From contig JAHLMK010000012.1 of NCBI GenBank assembly GCA_019915135.1, positions 124,001 to 188,000 of the forward strand: a stretch of DNA of 64,000 nt, written 5' to 3'. The position numbers and the translations under genes were made by a program. The notes beneath the pieces were generated by a model. The model had not been told where the DNA came from, did not search any database, and worked only from the letters and a program-made list of their open reading frames with translations. Shown here one piece after another: positions 21,102 through 31,804 of this stretch. This DNA comes from Strobilurus pachycystidiatus. Its lineage: Eukaryota > Basidiomycota > Agaricomycetes > Agaricales > Physalacriaceae. Positions within the stretch are counted from its first letter, which is position 1; each line of letters starts with the position of its first letter.

Positions 21102-22866
21102 CTACAAGCCGGATAACTGACCGATGATGCTGCTGATCGCAGCGTTCACCTGTTCGACAACCGCCGGGGAAAGGTTTGGCTGAGACAGTAGGTTCGTGTA
21201 AGTCTCAAGCTGCTTTGTCAGACTATCCTTCTGCGCCTTGGCTGCCTCTAACTCGCTTTTCTGCCTCAGCATATCCGCCTTCAACGTCCAGACCTTCGTA
21301 ATTGATTCGAGCGCCTCGGCATGGATTGGCTGATCAATACCCGTAGTCCCGGATGCCTTTGACCTCGGCTTGTGCTTGTGCTTCGGCTCGGAAACAGTGT
21401 GCGACGCGGGCTTGTCAACCTTCGAAGACTTTCCTTTTCCCGTCGACGACGAAGCCGGCTTAGCTGCAGATGGCGGCTTTGGGTGCTCCAAATCCTTTTC
21501 GAGCGGTGTGACTGCCTTCTCGGGCTCAAGCGAGTCTGAGTCCATGAAGACATCATCGTCACTGTCGGCACGTTGAGGGCTGTCGTCGTCAGACAATGCC
21601 GAAGCGGAGTGATACTCGACAGTGCGCTTGATTCGTGACGACTTGGAATAGCTGCAGCACTAAGATCAGCCGCAAAATTTGAACATACTCAACAATAAAC
21701 ATTACCGGTTATCGAATAGCTCAAACCACCCTTTATTGTGCCATTTCTCAACAGTATCGGCTGCAAGATTACCGAGCACAATACCAGCCTTCTTTGCTGC
21801 CTTGATCTTTCGTGTAAGAGCCTGTGTTAGACCTTGTGTATCGTCTCCATCAAGGTCCGCATCACCTCCGCCACCCGTAAAGTCTTCGAGTGCAGCCATA
21901 TATTCGTATATACGAAATGACCGCTCGAATAAGCCTTTCACGAATTGCCAGGACCGATCAGAGGGCAACTCGCTAACCTCCTTGACAAGCTAGAACATTC
22001 ATGAGCATGAGTTTGAAGTTGAGACAAAGATTTCGCACCTTCTCGAAGATATGCTTGTTCCCCAATCGGTCACGAACATATTCAAAGTGATCGTCGTTGT
22101 CGACACCCAATAGATATTCAAAGACTAAGCCTTTCTCAGTGTCCGTCCATGTACGCCCACTCAGACTCGACGCGAGCGGATCTAATACAAGCAAGCCATC
22201 TAATACTTTTCCGTCCTTCTCCTGCTGCTTCTCCTCTTTGCTTTTTGCCCCTCTCTTCTTTTTCGTAGCCTCGTCAGACTTGCGATGCTTTGGGGAAGGT
22301 TTCTGGGGCGACTCGGAGGCCTGTCGCTTGGTCTGTTGAGACGGTGGTGTACGAGGACGATCGGGTAAATTTGGAGTGGGCGTTGGATGATTTGGGGTTG
22401 GAGGGTGTGACGCGAGTGGTTGAGGAATTACAGGATATGGGTAATGGGGTGGGTACATTGCCGGATGCGGTGGGAAATAGATTGGACCAGCCATGGGCCG
22501 CGACAAATGGTGAGCGGCGTAAGGGACTGTGTGAACTGGAGTTGGTGTGGATGCTGGAGTCTCTCGATGTGCGACACTGGACGGCGCGGGAGTTGAGGGA
22601 GATGGGGTGACCGGATCCGGGGCCTGGACACGAAAGACGGTGGTTCCTGGTACGCGTTGGGATGTCCGGTGTCGTGGCAGGTCCGGTTGTCCATTGCGAT
22701 TATGGTCCATGAATGGCGGTCGGGGCGGGGGTAGGCTATATCTCCCACCAGGCTCTGCAGTCGTCCCACTTCCATTCTCTACGTTGCCCAGTGTCAATGC
22801 CAGAGAGGCAAGCTCCCTCTTGGCTTGTGTCAGCTGTGGTGTATTAAAATACATGAGAACAGTCAT
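21102..22866 (-). CDS. Myb/SANT-like protein of the PIF/Harbinger element
   Basis: The second protein of the element. In the family, such proteins bind transposon DNA and escort the transposase into the nucleus. It starts at the ATG at 22866 and has exons 22866-22039, 21989-21706 and 21651-21102, with GT-AG introns of 49 and 54 nt. The first third is Pro-rich (PPPRPP, HPPTPNHPTPTPNLPD), then comes a basic nuclear-localisation-like stretch (KKKRGAKSKEEKQQEKD), then a trihelix/Myb-like domain beginning GRTWTDTEKGLVFEYLLG and spanning the first intron to DTVEKWHNKGWFELFD. The C-terminus is Ser/Asp-rich, then has a possible coiled coil (LKADMLRQKSELEAAKAQKD) for dimerisation. It converges on the transposase gene with a gap of about 120 bp. 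Confidence 0.82.
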
Positions 22867-22974
22867 ACCAAGGGATCTCGGGGGTGCTGATCCATTTTCA
22901 AGAAGATTTAACGAGTGACAGTGATAGAATTTAGTAAAAGAGTGTTGTGGAAAGCGTCGTCGAGAGCGTCTCAA

Positions 22975-23092
22975 CGTCGCGAGAGGGCAAGCGGCGGACT
23001 TTCAATTTGATCTACTAAAACAGGTAAATTCGGTATTTGTAATTCGTTTGCGGGCAGGCAGGCTGGGCCCGGCTTTTTAATTGAGCAGCACT
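22975..23092 (-). repeat. right TIR of PIF/Harbinger element
   Basis: Inverted copy of 19341-19458, followed by TAT. The Myb/SANT gene starts about 110 bp inside it. Confidence 0.9.
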
Positions 23093-23470
23093 TATAGCAA
23101 ACGTCAAAGGATTTGGGAAAACATTCCGCCGGCAAAGATCCCAGAATGCCACGCTGATGCAGTGCAGCCTCAGCATGCCGCTGTCCCGGCCTGCCACCCA
23201 TTGACCATATGTCCCTACGTTCTCAAAGGCATCCGGGTCAACGCTGAGCCCTTTAAAAACGTGCTAGCGGCCCTCACGAGTTGCGTACGCAGCCCAGGCC
23301 CCAAGAATGACCAATTTCCTCATCCCACCCTCCGCCGAGCCTGCGAACTGCATGCACCCAGCCTTGTTGCCAGGACAGTGGTCGGTGAAGCCGCTGGGAA
23401 AGTAACAACCCCAGCACAGCGTATCCTTGGGCGTCTGCACATGCTGAATTTGGAAGTGATTGATAGTGTT

Positions 23471-24837
23471 TCAAGCTTCTCGGAGGGCACACAGCTCATG
23501 AATGATGATTAAATCTGCACTCACGCCTCCGCTGCACACCCAACAAACGTCTGGTGCAATGAGCTCTTTCAAGACCTTACGCAAGTTTTTCATCATGCCT
23601 GCGGAGTCCTTCCCCCATTCAGTGAACCCAATAAGACGTCGTAGTTGCGGCAATAATTGGTGGGTTGGAAGGGTCCGTTTGCGGTGGGTGGGCATTGGGA
23701 TTGGGGTGGGTCTTGGGATGGAGAAGTTCCCCGGCAAAACGAAACCACGCAAGCTCCCCGGGGCAAGATCCCCGTGCACACCGCGACGGTGGATGCTTGG
23801 GAGTGCACTTGCGGAGACGGATAACATTGGGGAGGGGGTGGCGAGGTAGCCATCGTATGGCTTGGCGTGCGCCAAGTGCTGGCATTGCCTACACCGTAGC
23901 CTGTGTCGGTCGTAGGCTTTCCCAATTCCATGGCGGGCAGAATGTAAGTTGCAATCTTGGGAGTGTGCAGTCAATCACCTAACCTCGTGGTGAGAATCCG
24001 CACACTTGATGCGTTCAAATGTCTTACCCTCAGGTGCGGACAATGAGATACAAGTCTTGGAGGGCTCCGCCCATTGGTAGGTATCTACCGAGCGAGGATT
24101 AGTGAACTGATATGCGTGTCATCACTGTTCACTGACCTTGAGCGCTATCGTTGTCTATGGTGTCCTCATCTTGGGTGGGTTTCTTCCTCTTCCTTGTGGA
24201 TGCCGGCTCTGTTCAGCTGCGTAAATCCTGGTGTTTTCTTTTCCAAAAGAGTATACGTACTCTGGGACCTGGTGCTATCCTGGCGCAGACGCTTTGCCCT
24301 TGTAGGTGGTGCCGTCAGCACGTTGTGGGGACTTGTTAGAACAGAAGGCGGGTGTGCGTGTGACAAAGACGGAGAGCGGGACCGCCGGGACCCTCTGCGG
24401 GATACCGACTCGCTCACAGGAGGTGCGGTCGGGATGTCAAGTGCGCTGGATGGGAAGCGTTGCGACGGGGGTGGCGAAGGGAGCGACCGTGACCTGCGAG
24501 AGCCAGTACGGGAAACCGAGTGACTTTCAGAGGTTATCTCGTGTGAGGACGCGTGCTCCTGCGACGTCATGGAGTCAACTGTGGAGACTGAGGCCCGCAG
24601 CCAAACGTTGGCGAGACTAGCGAGGTCCTGATGAGACATTCCCGCAAATACGCGGTGCGACGATTGGGAAAGGATTGACCCAATGCTGTCGCACTGGTGC
24701 GCCACTTTGCGTCGCTCCACCAACGCGTCCACTGAGATAAGGTCGCGTCTGGGGGGAGTGTCACAACGTTTAGGAGAGGCGCCGTTTCCCGCGTCACCGT
24801 TAACAGTGTCCGGTAGGATTGTGCTACCCTGCTGCAT
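23471..24837 (-). CDS. unrecognised multi-exon gene with Ser/Arg repeats
   Basis: It reads leftward from an ATG at 24837. The first exon is rich in Ser/Arg and holds two similar blocks (SVSRTGSRRSRSLPSPPP and SVSRRGSRRSRSPSLSHA), reminiscent of RS-type disordered domains. It probably ends at a GTACGT donor near 24255. A downstream part with several Cys/His residues (KCADSHHE, then across an apparent intron CNLHSARHG and RLRCRQCQHLAHAKPYDGYL) may bind zinc. It ends with CWVCSGGVSADLIIIHELCA. The exon structure in the middle is unsettled. No family recognised. Confidence 0.35.
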
Positions 24838-25076
24838 CGTCACACGACCTCTTGGTAACTGTCGTGATGAGAGGAGGGATGCGGTGGAAGCGAAGGCTTT
24901 TAATTAAGGAGTCGGAGTTGCAATTTAGACAAGCGCAGATTGTTGATTGACATATCAACCAGTCTTTTGGATGCTACATACAACGTCTATGTATGTGATG
25001 TCGTGGGTGGAAACGCGTCATCGAAGGCCAAGACAAAACGTAAGTGGTTGGGCAGAACATCAGCAGATTTTGTAGG

Positions 25077-25160
25077 CCAATGCTTCAAGGTTCACACAGA
25101 TGAAGTTAGGCTAAAACGGGCCCAAGGGCCTATAAATTACGCGGATCGTGACTGGCTATG
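25077..25160 (-). repeat. b' (distal split-repeat segment)
   Basis: This 84-bp segment (CCAATGCTTCAAGG...ACTGGCTATG) matches 26206-26289 and 31639-31722 with several substitutions, whereas those two are identical to each other. Its position beyond the last A repeat makes it the candidate b2 of the element. The divergence means it could instead be a remnant of an older copy. Confidence 0.65.
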
Positions 25161-25226
25161 TACTACATCGAACTAATACAAGTACATACAAGAAACTAGA
25201 TACAGTTACAGGGAGTGGAGGGTGGG

Positions 25227-26205
25227 GAAGCAGAAACAAAGGCAGAGCAAGCTAAACTGTGCACAGAATCCCAAGTGCGACGCTATCAGGAAGCGTGGGA
25301 GCAGGCAGGGATTGGACACTGTGCACAAGATAAGGCATCAACTCGAAATCAAGTTGGATAAGCATACCAGTGACAATGGACAGCAGTGAAAGATCGAGTT
25401 AGATCTAGCTGTAGCAGACAGCAGGGAGGGCTAGAGACTGTCCAAAGCGTACACTGGTGAAAGGAGCATCAGTTCCTGTGAGCAGAACTGGAGGGACACT
25501 GTGTGCAAACCTTGCAGAGCCAAAATGCGAAGATGAAGGCAGGAAGCAAGCTGCAACACAGTGGGGATCAAACTCGCAACTCTGGGGCGCCCTAGACCCA
25601 GCATCAGCTGACAGACAGCACTGGGCCTAGGCCAGATGATGACAGATTGATCCTGGGAAAGTGCGAAGTTATTCCATGTCACATGGCTGAGATATGGGTA
25701 ACTGAACACATGGCATCAGAAGTGATCTTCTGGAAATGATTGACAGATGCTGTCATGATTGACAGCTCCTGTGATCGGAGATAGCATCCCTAAGTAGGGG
25801 AGATAGCCTTGAGGCTAGTGGGTCAAGAAAGGAAGTCAGTAGCATGAGGCTACATCTCCAAAAATGGAAATTACTCGCAAATGCATTTGAGCTCATTTGG
25901 AGAAAAGTTGATACCACACAAGGACATGATGGTGTGACATGACCAGACTCATAGGATGAGTTTGGGACATCATGAGAGACATGAGAGTGCAAACAGCAAC
26001 ATGGTAGCTATGACCGATGTTGTGTGATTTGCGATTTACTGCCAAATGATTTTGAGCTCATTTGGGGAAAGTTGAGACACCACAATGAGAACACTGCTGC
26101 TCAGTGCCAGACTGTACTGAGTGAGCTCAGAGTATGAGAGAGTGTGTGAGAGGTGCAGAGGCCTCTGAAAATGCTCCCTACCCTTGGAATCCGCTTTTAC
26201 TTCGA
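25227..26205 (-). repeat. A repeat, left copy
   Basis: A 979-bp direct repeat starting GAAGCAGAAAC and ending TTTTACTTCGA in plus orientation. The element's own end is therefore TCGAAGTAAAAGC on the minus strand. It is followed directly by b (26206). Confidence 0.85.
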
Positions 26206-26289
26206 CCAATGCTTAAAGGTTCACACCGATGAAGTTAGGCTAAAACAGGCCCAAGGGCCTATAAATTATGCGGATTGTGACTGGCTATG
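26206..26289 (-). repeat. b segment, left unit
   Basis: An 84-bp segment between the A repeat and the YR stop at 26372, identical to 31639-31722. It contains a TATAAATTATG stretch. Confidence 0.75.
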
Positions 26290-26371
26290 AGAGCTATGAA
26301 TATTGTGTGTTGGGGATGGTGGTGGTGAGAAAAAATGTGAACGAGACGCGAGATGAGAGTAGAGATTGATG

Positions 26372-27385
26372 TTAGGAATTGGAAGTGGAGGCTTGCTTCT
26401 GTACTGCAAGCTGTTGTGCAGCACGTACAGCTGGATTATCACGAATATAGATCTTGAAGGCCTCTGAAGACCAACGGCCCAAAGCCTGAATGATAGCATC
26501 AGAGAGACCTAAGCCAGCATAGTAGGTGGCACCACCAGAACGAGCAGAGTGACCTCCAAACTCTCTTTCCACCAGAGCAAAGAACTTTCTTTCAAACCAA
26601 CTGCGAGTGGGAATAGTCCCATTCTCACAAATGAAAAGAGCAGACCGAGCTCCATGGAGCTTGTCTCGGAGTTTGGTGTATTGCTTGAGAAGCTCAACCG
26701 GGTTTGCAATCTTCTGAGGAGTGAACAGCATGTCTGTTCCTTGATAGAACTGATCACCCTTGTGATAAGGCAGCTTGTAACCTGCATAGCCAGGCTCAAA
26801 ATGCAGAGAAGCTCTCTTGATGATCTTACGCCAATCTTTGAGTGCTTTGGAATTAGGCTGTAACAGCTCTCCCATGCGATGACAGCCATAGAATGCACAA
26901 GCCATAAGAGTGGCAAAGAGAAGATCATCATAGCTCAGAGTTGCATTTGCAGTATCAACAAAGAGTTGCAGATGAGAAGTGCGCAGAGGTGGTTTGCGCT
27001 TCACTGGATTGGCTCTGATCTTTTTGGCTCCTCTGATAGTAGCTTGCACTAGAGCAGAAGCTCGAGCTTCAATGAATGAGGGATAGAACTCCTTGAGAAA
27101 GTGACGTGCTCCAGAAAGATATTTGGAGCCAGAGGCAATGAATTGAGAAGTATAAGCAATATAGCGAGATAGAGTTTCTGGAGTGGGATCCAGAGGAAGG
27201 CTGTGGTTGTGACAGAATCTAGCATAATCTCTGGCACCAGTAGCATAGTTTTTACGAGTGGACTTCTCAATTGCATGGACTTGTAGATACAAGACTAAGT
27301 CATCTAGTTTCTTCAAGTCCATAGGTGGGCGAGAGGGATCAGTCTTTCTCCTCTCGCCCAAGGCCTCTAAAAGCACTCTCTCCAT
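26372..27385 (-). CDS. tyrosine recombinase (integrase), unit 1
   Basis: A 337-aa phage-integrase-type recombinase that cuts and rejoins DNA through a tyrosine nucleophile, used by this retroelement for integration. The N-terminal half has a SAM-like/core-binding fold region (KSTRKNYATGARDYARFC). The catalytic domain shows Arg I in GCHRMGEL, the H-x-x-R box in GGHSARSGG, Trp in ALGRWSS, and the nucleophile Tyr in FKIYIRD. All key residues are present. The ATG at 27385 overlaps the RT stop (27367) by 19 nt in another frame, which suggests coupled or internal translation. It is identical in sequence to the unit 2 copy. Confidence 0.92.
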   Translation of the reverse strand: MERVLLEALGERRKTDPSRPPMDLKKLDDLVLYLQVHAIEKSTRKNYATGARDYARFCHNHSLPLDPTPETLSRYIAYTSQFIASGSKYLSGARHFLKEFYPSFIEARASALVQATIRGAKKIRANPVKRKPPLRTSHLQLFVDTANATLSYDDLLFATLMACAFYGCHRMGELLQPNSKALKDWRKIIKRASLHFEPGYAGYKLPYHKGDQFYQGTDMLFTPQKIANPVELLKQYTKLRDKLHGARSALFICENGTIPTRSWFERKFFALVEREFGGHSARSGGATYYAGLGLSDAIIQALGRWSSEAFKIYIRDNPAVRAAQQLAVQKQASTSNS

Positions 27386-29259
27386 CGCGCCAGAACCAGC
27401 TCTCTTGGGGGCTGGAATGTGCAGACGCGGTAGGAGGGAAACTGTTTGGAAAAATCATCAAACAGAAGGCGAGACAACAAGTCTGCCATGATGTTGTCAA
27501 CTCCAGGGATGTGTCTAACTCGCACATCAATGCCTGTGCGCAGCACAATATCAGCAATTGCCAACAGAATGGCATTGTGTGATGATTGAGATGCAGACAA
27601 GGAGTTGAAAACTGCAACTGAATCCATGCTGTCTGAATGGATCAGAATGCGACGAGGAGGAATCTTGAATGAGGCAACATGGTGGATGAGACAGAGAATA
27701 GCAAGAAGTTCACGGAAGAATGTGTCCACTCCCGTGATAGTCTTAAGCTGATAAGCAAAGCCATTGCCTGCATATACAAATGCAAGGCCAGAATTGCTAG
27801 CATCTGTCCAGCCAAAGAAATCTGCCTCATCATCACTCCAAGATTGAGCATCAACAAAGCGAATGCCAATGCAATCCTTTGCAACTTTGACAAACCAACT
27901 GAGGTCCTGCTTAACCTCAGCATTGAGTGGAATGCCTTTGAAGCGGATGGTCTTGCCGCTCATCTTGCGATAGAGCTCTGTGAGAGCTGGGCGTGCCCAG
28001 GGCAAGACATTGAGAGTCCAATTCAGATAGCCAGCAAGTTGCTGCCATTGCTGAAGAGGGGGCTTGGGTTGTCCCAAGAACTCATTGATTGAAGTAATCA
28101 TAGAGTCAAGAGAATCTGGAGAGAGAGAGATAGAACCAGAATGGATATCAACCCAGAAGCCAATGATTTTGAGGGTGACTCCATGCTCCTGCTTTTTGTC
28201 ATCATATGGACAACCAATGAGATCCCAAAAGACAAGAAGTTGAACTTGACGGTGGGGACGCAGTTTGCCATGAAACATAACAAGATTGCGCTTGAAATCC
28301 CAGCCAAAGAAGTCATCCATATAGTCATGAAGACCAATGACTCCAAGTTCCCAAGCTATCCAGTTGAGAAGCCCAGAGAATGAACACCAACAGCGAGGAG
28401 AAGCACGAGTGCCCAGAATGAGACGGCGCACAATGTGGTATCTGCTATCTACAGTGACCACTTGATGAAGTTGCCAAATGGGATGGGCAGGAAGGTTGAG
28501 GAATGCTTTGGATACATCACTCTTGAAGAGCAACAGTTCCTCATTTGGATGTGCTTTGAGCACATCATTGAGAAGTTGACCAAATGAATGCATATCATCA
28601 TAGCGCACTTTGGCATCCTCTCTGGATATGCCATCATTGAGACCATTGCCAGTATGATCCATGACAACACGAGGTTTGCCTTTCTGCCAGACAACAAACA
28701 TGGGAGAAATGCGCATTCCAGGAAGAAGTACAAAGTTCTCTGGAAGAGCTAGAGACCAGCGACCAGCTGCAATCTCTTGATCTCTATAAACTCGAAGTTC
28801 TGCAAGATCTTGAGCCTCTGTGGCATAATTATCATAGCGCTCTTTGAGATGAGCTTCCCATTCTCCATCATGGAAAGGCCAGAAGCCTTCACGGAGAGAG
28901 CAAATGACAGAATCAACAAATGGACGGTTGGGATGTTTGGTCAACAAGTGCTCAATGCGGTCAACATTGAAAGGAGTATCAACACGGATGTAATCCGCAA
29001 CAGCTGCAAGCGAGGCTTGGATCTGTGGATCATCTAGGATCTGCTGAGGTGGTCTAGGTAGAGGAGGAGCAGTATAAGTGGAAGAAATGCTCGGAGGAGC
29101 TTTGGATTCTGATGATACATTGGAAGTAAAAACATAGCCTCTTTTGAAACGCGGTGCAGACTGCTCATCTTCTGCCTTCCGCTTTGAGCCAGATAAGCTT
29201 CTAGGCTGAGCCTGCGCTTCCAGCACCCGACTTGCTATGAGCAACTGCTCGTCGGGCAT
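27367..29259 (-). CDS. reverse transcriptase-RNase H, unit 1
   Basis: The open frame extends upstream over gag, but the likely start is the ATG at 29259 (630 aa), overlapping the end of the gag frame by 59 nt. RT motifs are VVWQKGKPRVVMDH (fingers), LLFKSDVSKAF (first catalytic Asp) and HDYMDDFFGWD (YxDD box). RNase H motifs follow in order: FFGWTDAS (D), FFRELLAILC (E), ILIHSDSMDS (D) and VRHIPGVDNIMADLLSR (D). Copies the RNA genome into DNA. There is no protease and no DDE integrase domain, as expected for DIRS-order elements. Confidence 0.9.
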   Translation of the reverse strand: MPDEQLLIASRVLEAQAQPRSLSGSKRKAEDEQSAPRFKRGYVFTSNVSSESKAPPSISSTYTAPPLPRPPQQILDDPQIQASLAAVADYIRVDTPFNVDRIEHLLTKHPNRPFVDSVICSLREGFWPFHDGEWEAHLKERYDNYATEAQDLAELRVYRDQEIAAGRWSLALPENFVLLPGMRISPMFVVWQKGKPRVVMDHTGNGLNDGISREDAKVRYDDMHSFGQLLNDVLKAHPNEELLLFKSDVSKAFLNLPAHPIWQLHQVVTVDSRYHIVRRLILGTRASPRCWCSFSGLLNWIAWELGVIGLHDYMDDFFGWDFKRNLVMFHGKLRPHRQVQLLVFWDLIGCPYDDKKQEHGVTLKIIGFWVDIHSGSISLSPDSLDSMITSINEFLGQPKPPLQQWQQLAGYLNWTLNVLPWARPALTELYRKMSGKTIRFKGIPLNAEVKQDLSWFVKVAKDCIGIRFVDAQSWSDDEADFFGWTDASNSGLAFVYAGNGFAYQLKTITGVDTFFRELLAILCLIHHVASFKIPPRRILIHSDSMDSVAVFNSLSASQSSHNAILLAIADIVLRTGIDVRVRHIPGVDNIMADLLSRLLFDDFSKQFPSYRVCTFQPPRELVLARWRECF

Positions 29260-30613
29260 TGAGGAGGACAAGGCACTGTTCTTTGTCACGAGCGGGATGC
29301 TTGCCGCCGCACTCAGAACAGGTGCCATGAATCCTCTTGAAAGCACAAGGAGTCTTGGGACAATTTCCCAGATTCCAGTTCTGACAAATAACCCTCTGAC
29401 GCTTTGGAGACGGCTCCTGAGCTGAAGTAGCTGCAGGACGCTTAAGCGCAGATGGGCTGCCTCGAGAGCGAAGCATTTCAGAAAGCATAGGGAAATGAAG
29501 TTGAGACCGGTCATGCAGCTCAAAAGGAGACTTGGCATAACGTTCACGAGTCTGACAATCAAAGCGGATAGGAAATGAAAGATCTGGTTCAGAAGCACGG
29601 AACATCTCCACCACAATGGCTCTGTACTTCTCCAACTCCTTGTTCCGGTGAGGGTAGACAAGGAGAACCCCTCGAGACTATGCATCAAAGCAGCGGGTCC
29701 AGTCTGACTCTGTGGAAAGAGACCGACGTGCAGAGACGTGGTCCTTGCGCACAAGAGCATAACCACCTCCAAAGTCCTTGGGTTCATCATCATGATGAGA
29801 TGGGTGAGACCCAAAGGAAGCAAGGAGTTTCTCAAAGTCAACATAAAGATCTTGGACAATGAGACGCCACAAGGAATGGGCAAATGGATCAGGATGAGAG
29901 AGGGAACGGAGAAGGTCTGCAACAGCATCTGCATCCTTGTCCGCTCTAAAGAGTCTGCGGAGGCGGTCTGTCTCTTGTAGATGTGGAGAGAGATCAGACA
30001 AGGAGGAGAGCTGCGCAAGATGAGGAGCTGCAGCAAGAATGGAGGAAGGAATCCCTGACTCCGAAGTGGAGGTGGGATTAAGGAGCTTGGCAAACAAGGC
30101 AGCAGAGAGAGGACCGGTGTTTGGACTAGGAACAACGGGTGCTGCTCTGTTGCCCTCAGCATCGAGGGCATCCAAGTTGGCAGCGAGAGCGGCCCAAGCG
30201 GCATCCTTGACAGCCTGCTTGTGCTGGCGCTGCTGCTCCTCCTGAACCTGACGAGCAGCAACAGTGGCTGGGTCGGCAGTGGGCTCAGCAGGTGCAGAGT
30301 CGACGCGGGCAGCGCGTCGAGCAGCGATGACCTGGGTGACTTGGTCGATGTAGTCGGCCATCTCGTGAGCGCTGGCACCAGTGAGCCGTGCTTGACGCAT
30401 GAACTCAGCGTGGTTAGCGATGGTGCCATCGGAGAACTGAGTAACAAGGAGCTGCAGCTTCTCACTGAGCTTCTTGATGCGAGAGCGGTCGATCTCAGAG
30501 TCAGGAATGATGGTATGGGGCGCAGGAGAGGCCTCAGGATCAGGGGAGGCCTGAGGAGAGGCAATGACGTCGAGATCATTGTGGGAGGAATCAGAGACAG
30601 CGATGGGGGGCAT
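29201..30613 (-). pseudogene. Gag-like protein, unit 1, interrupted by TAG
   Basis: It starts at the ATG at 30613. The N-terminal part is Ala/Pro-rich with a helical segment (IDRSRIKKLSEKLQLLVTQF). The middle is capsid-like (LFRADKDADAVADLLRSLSH). One in-frame TAG (29678-29680) splits it. The same frame then continues to 29201 and contains a Cys/His cluster (CQNWNLGNCPKTPCAFKRIH, then CSECGGKH...C) that should bind zinc and nucleic acid. In unit 2 the codon aligned with the TAG is Trp, so the stop is a mutation, not a programmed site. Confidence 0.75.
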
Positions 30614-30659
30614 AGAGATGGATGAGCAGGGCGATGTGCGAGGTAGGAGCAAGGGTGAG

Positions 30660-31638
30660 GAAGCAGAAACAAAGGCAGAGCAAGCTAAACTGTGCACAGA
30701 ATCCCAAGTGCGACGCTATCAGGAAGCGTGGGAGCAGGCAGGGATTGGACACTGTGCACAAGATAAGGCATCAACTCGAAATCAAGTTGGATAAGCATAC
30801 CAGTGACAATGGACAGCAGTGAAAAATCAAGTTAGATCTAACTGTAGCAGACAGCAGGGAGGGCTAGAGACTGTCCAAAGCCTACACTGGTGAAAGGAGC
30901 ATCAATCCCGGTGAGCAGAACTGGAGGGACACTGTGTGCAAACCTTGCAGAGCCAAAATGCGAAGATGAAGGCAGGAAGCAAGCTGCAACACAGTGGGGA
31001 TCAAACTTGCAACTTTGGGGCGCCCTAGACCCAGCATCAGCTGACAGACAGCACTGGGCCTAGGCCAGATGATGACAGATTGATCCTGGGAAAGTGCGAA
31101 GTTATTCCATGTCACATGGCTGAGATATGGGTAACTTAACACATGGCATCAGAAGTGATCTTCTGGAAATGATTGACAGATGCTGTCATGATTGACAGCT
31201 CCTGTGATCGGAGATAGCATCCCTAGGTAGGGGAGATAGCCTTGAGGCTAGTAGGTCAAGAAAGGAAGTCAGTAGCATGAGGCTACATCTCCAAAAATGG
31301 AAATTACTCGCAAATGCATTTGAGCTCATTTGGAGAAAAGTTGATACCACACATGGGCATAATGGTGTGACATGTCCAAACTCATAGGATGGGTCCGGGA
31401 CATCATGAGAGACATGACGATGCAAACAGCAACATGGTAGCTATGACCGATGTCTTGTGATTTGCGATTTACTGCCAAATGATTTTGAGCTCATTTGGGG
31501 AAAGTTGAGACACCACAATGAGAACACTGCTGCTCAGTGCCAGACTGTACTGAGTGAGCTCAGAGTATGAGAGAGTGTGTGAGAGGTGCAGAGGCCTCTG
31601 AAAATGCTCCCTACCCTTGGAATCCGCTTTTACTTCGA
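30660..31638 (-). repeat. A repeat, shared middle copy
   Basis: 979 bp, equal in length to the left copy and differing at scattered sites. It serves as the end of one unit and the start of the next. Confidence 0.85.
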
Positions 31639-31722
31639 CCAATGCTTAAAGGTTCACACCGATGAAGTTAGGCTAAAACAGGCCCAAGGGCCTATAAATT
31701 ATGCGGATTGTGACTGGCTATG
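31639..31722 (-). repeat. b segment, right unit
   Basis: Identical to 26206-26289. It is absent after the outermost A repeat at 37128, which is what defines the split-repeat structure. Confidence 0.75.
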
Positions 31723-31804
31723 AGAGCTATGAATATTGTGTGTTGGGGATGGTGGTGGTGAGAAAAAATGTGAACGAGACGCGAGATGAGAGTAGAGATT
31801 GATG

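Larger units (their letters stand above)
19341..23092. mobile_element. PIF/Harbinger DNA transposon, apparently intact
   Basis: A 3752-bp element with 118-bp inverted terminal repeats that differ at about one position in the outer part, flanked by the 3-bp duplication TAT (19338-19340 and 23093-23095). It encodes the two proteins PIF/Harbinger elements need: a DDE transposase on the plus strand and a Myb/SANT-like protein on the minus strand, arranged convergently. Near-identical TIRs and open frames point to recent insertion. Confidence 0.9.

Noticed and set aside
27367..30672. A single 1101-residue RT protein
   Set aside because: The upstream 470 codons overlap the gag frame and look like its shadow (Leu/Ser-rich, no motifs); the ATG at 29259 is a better start.
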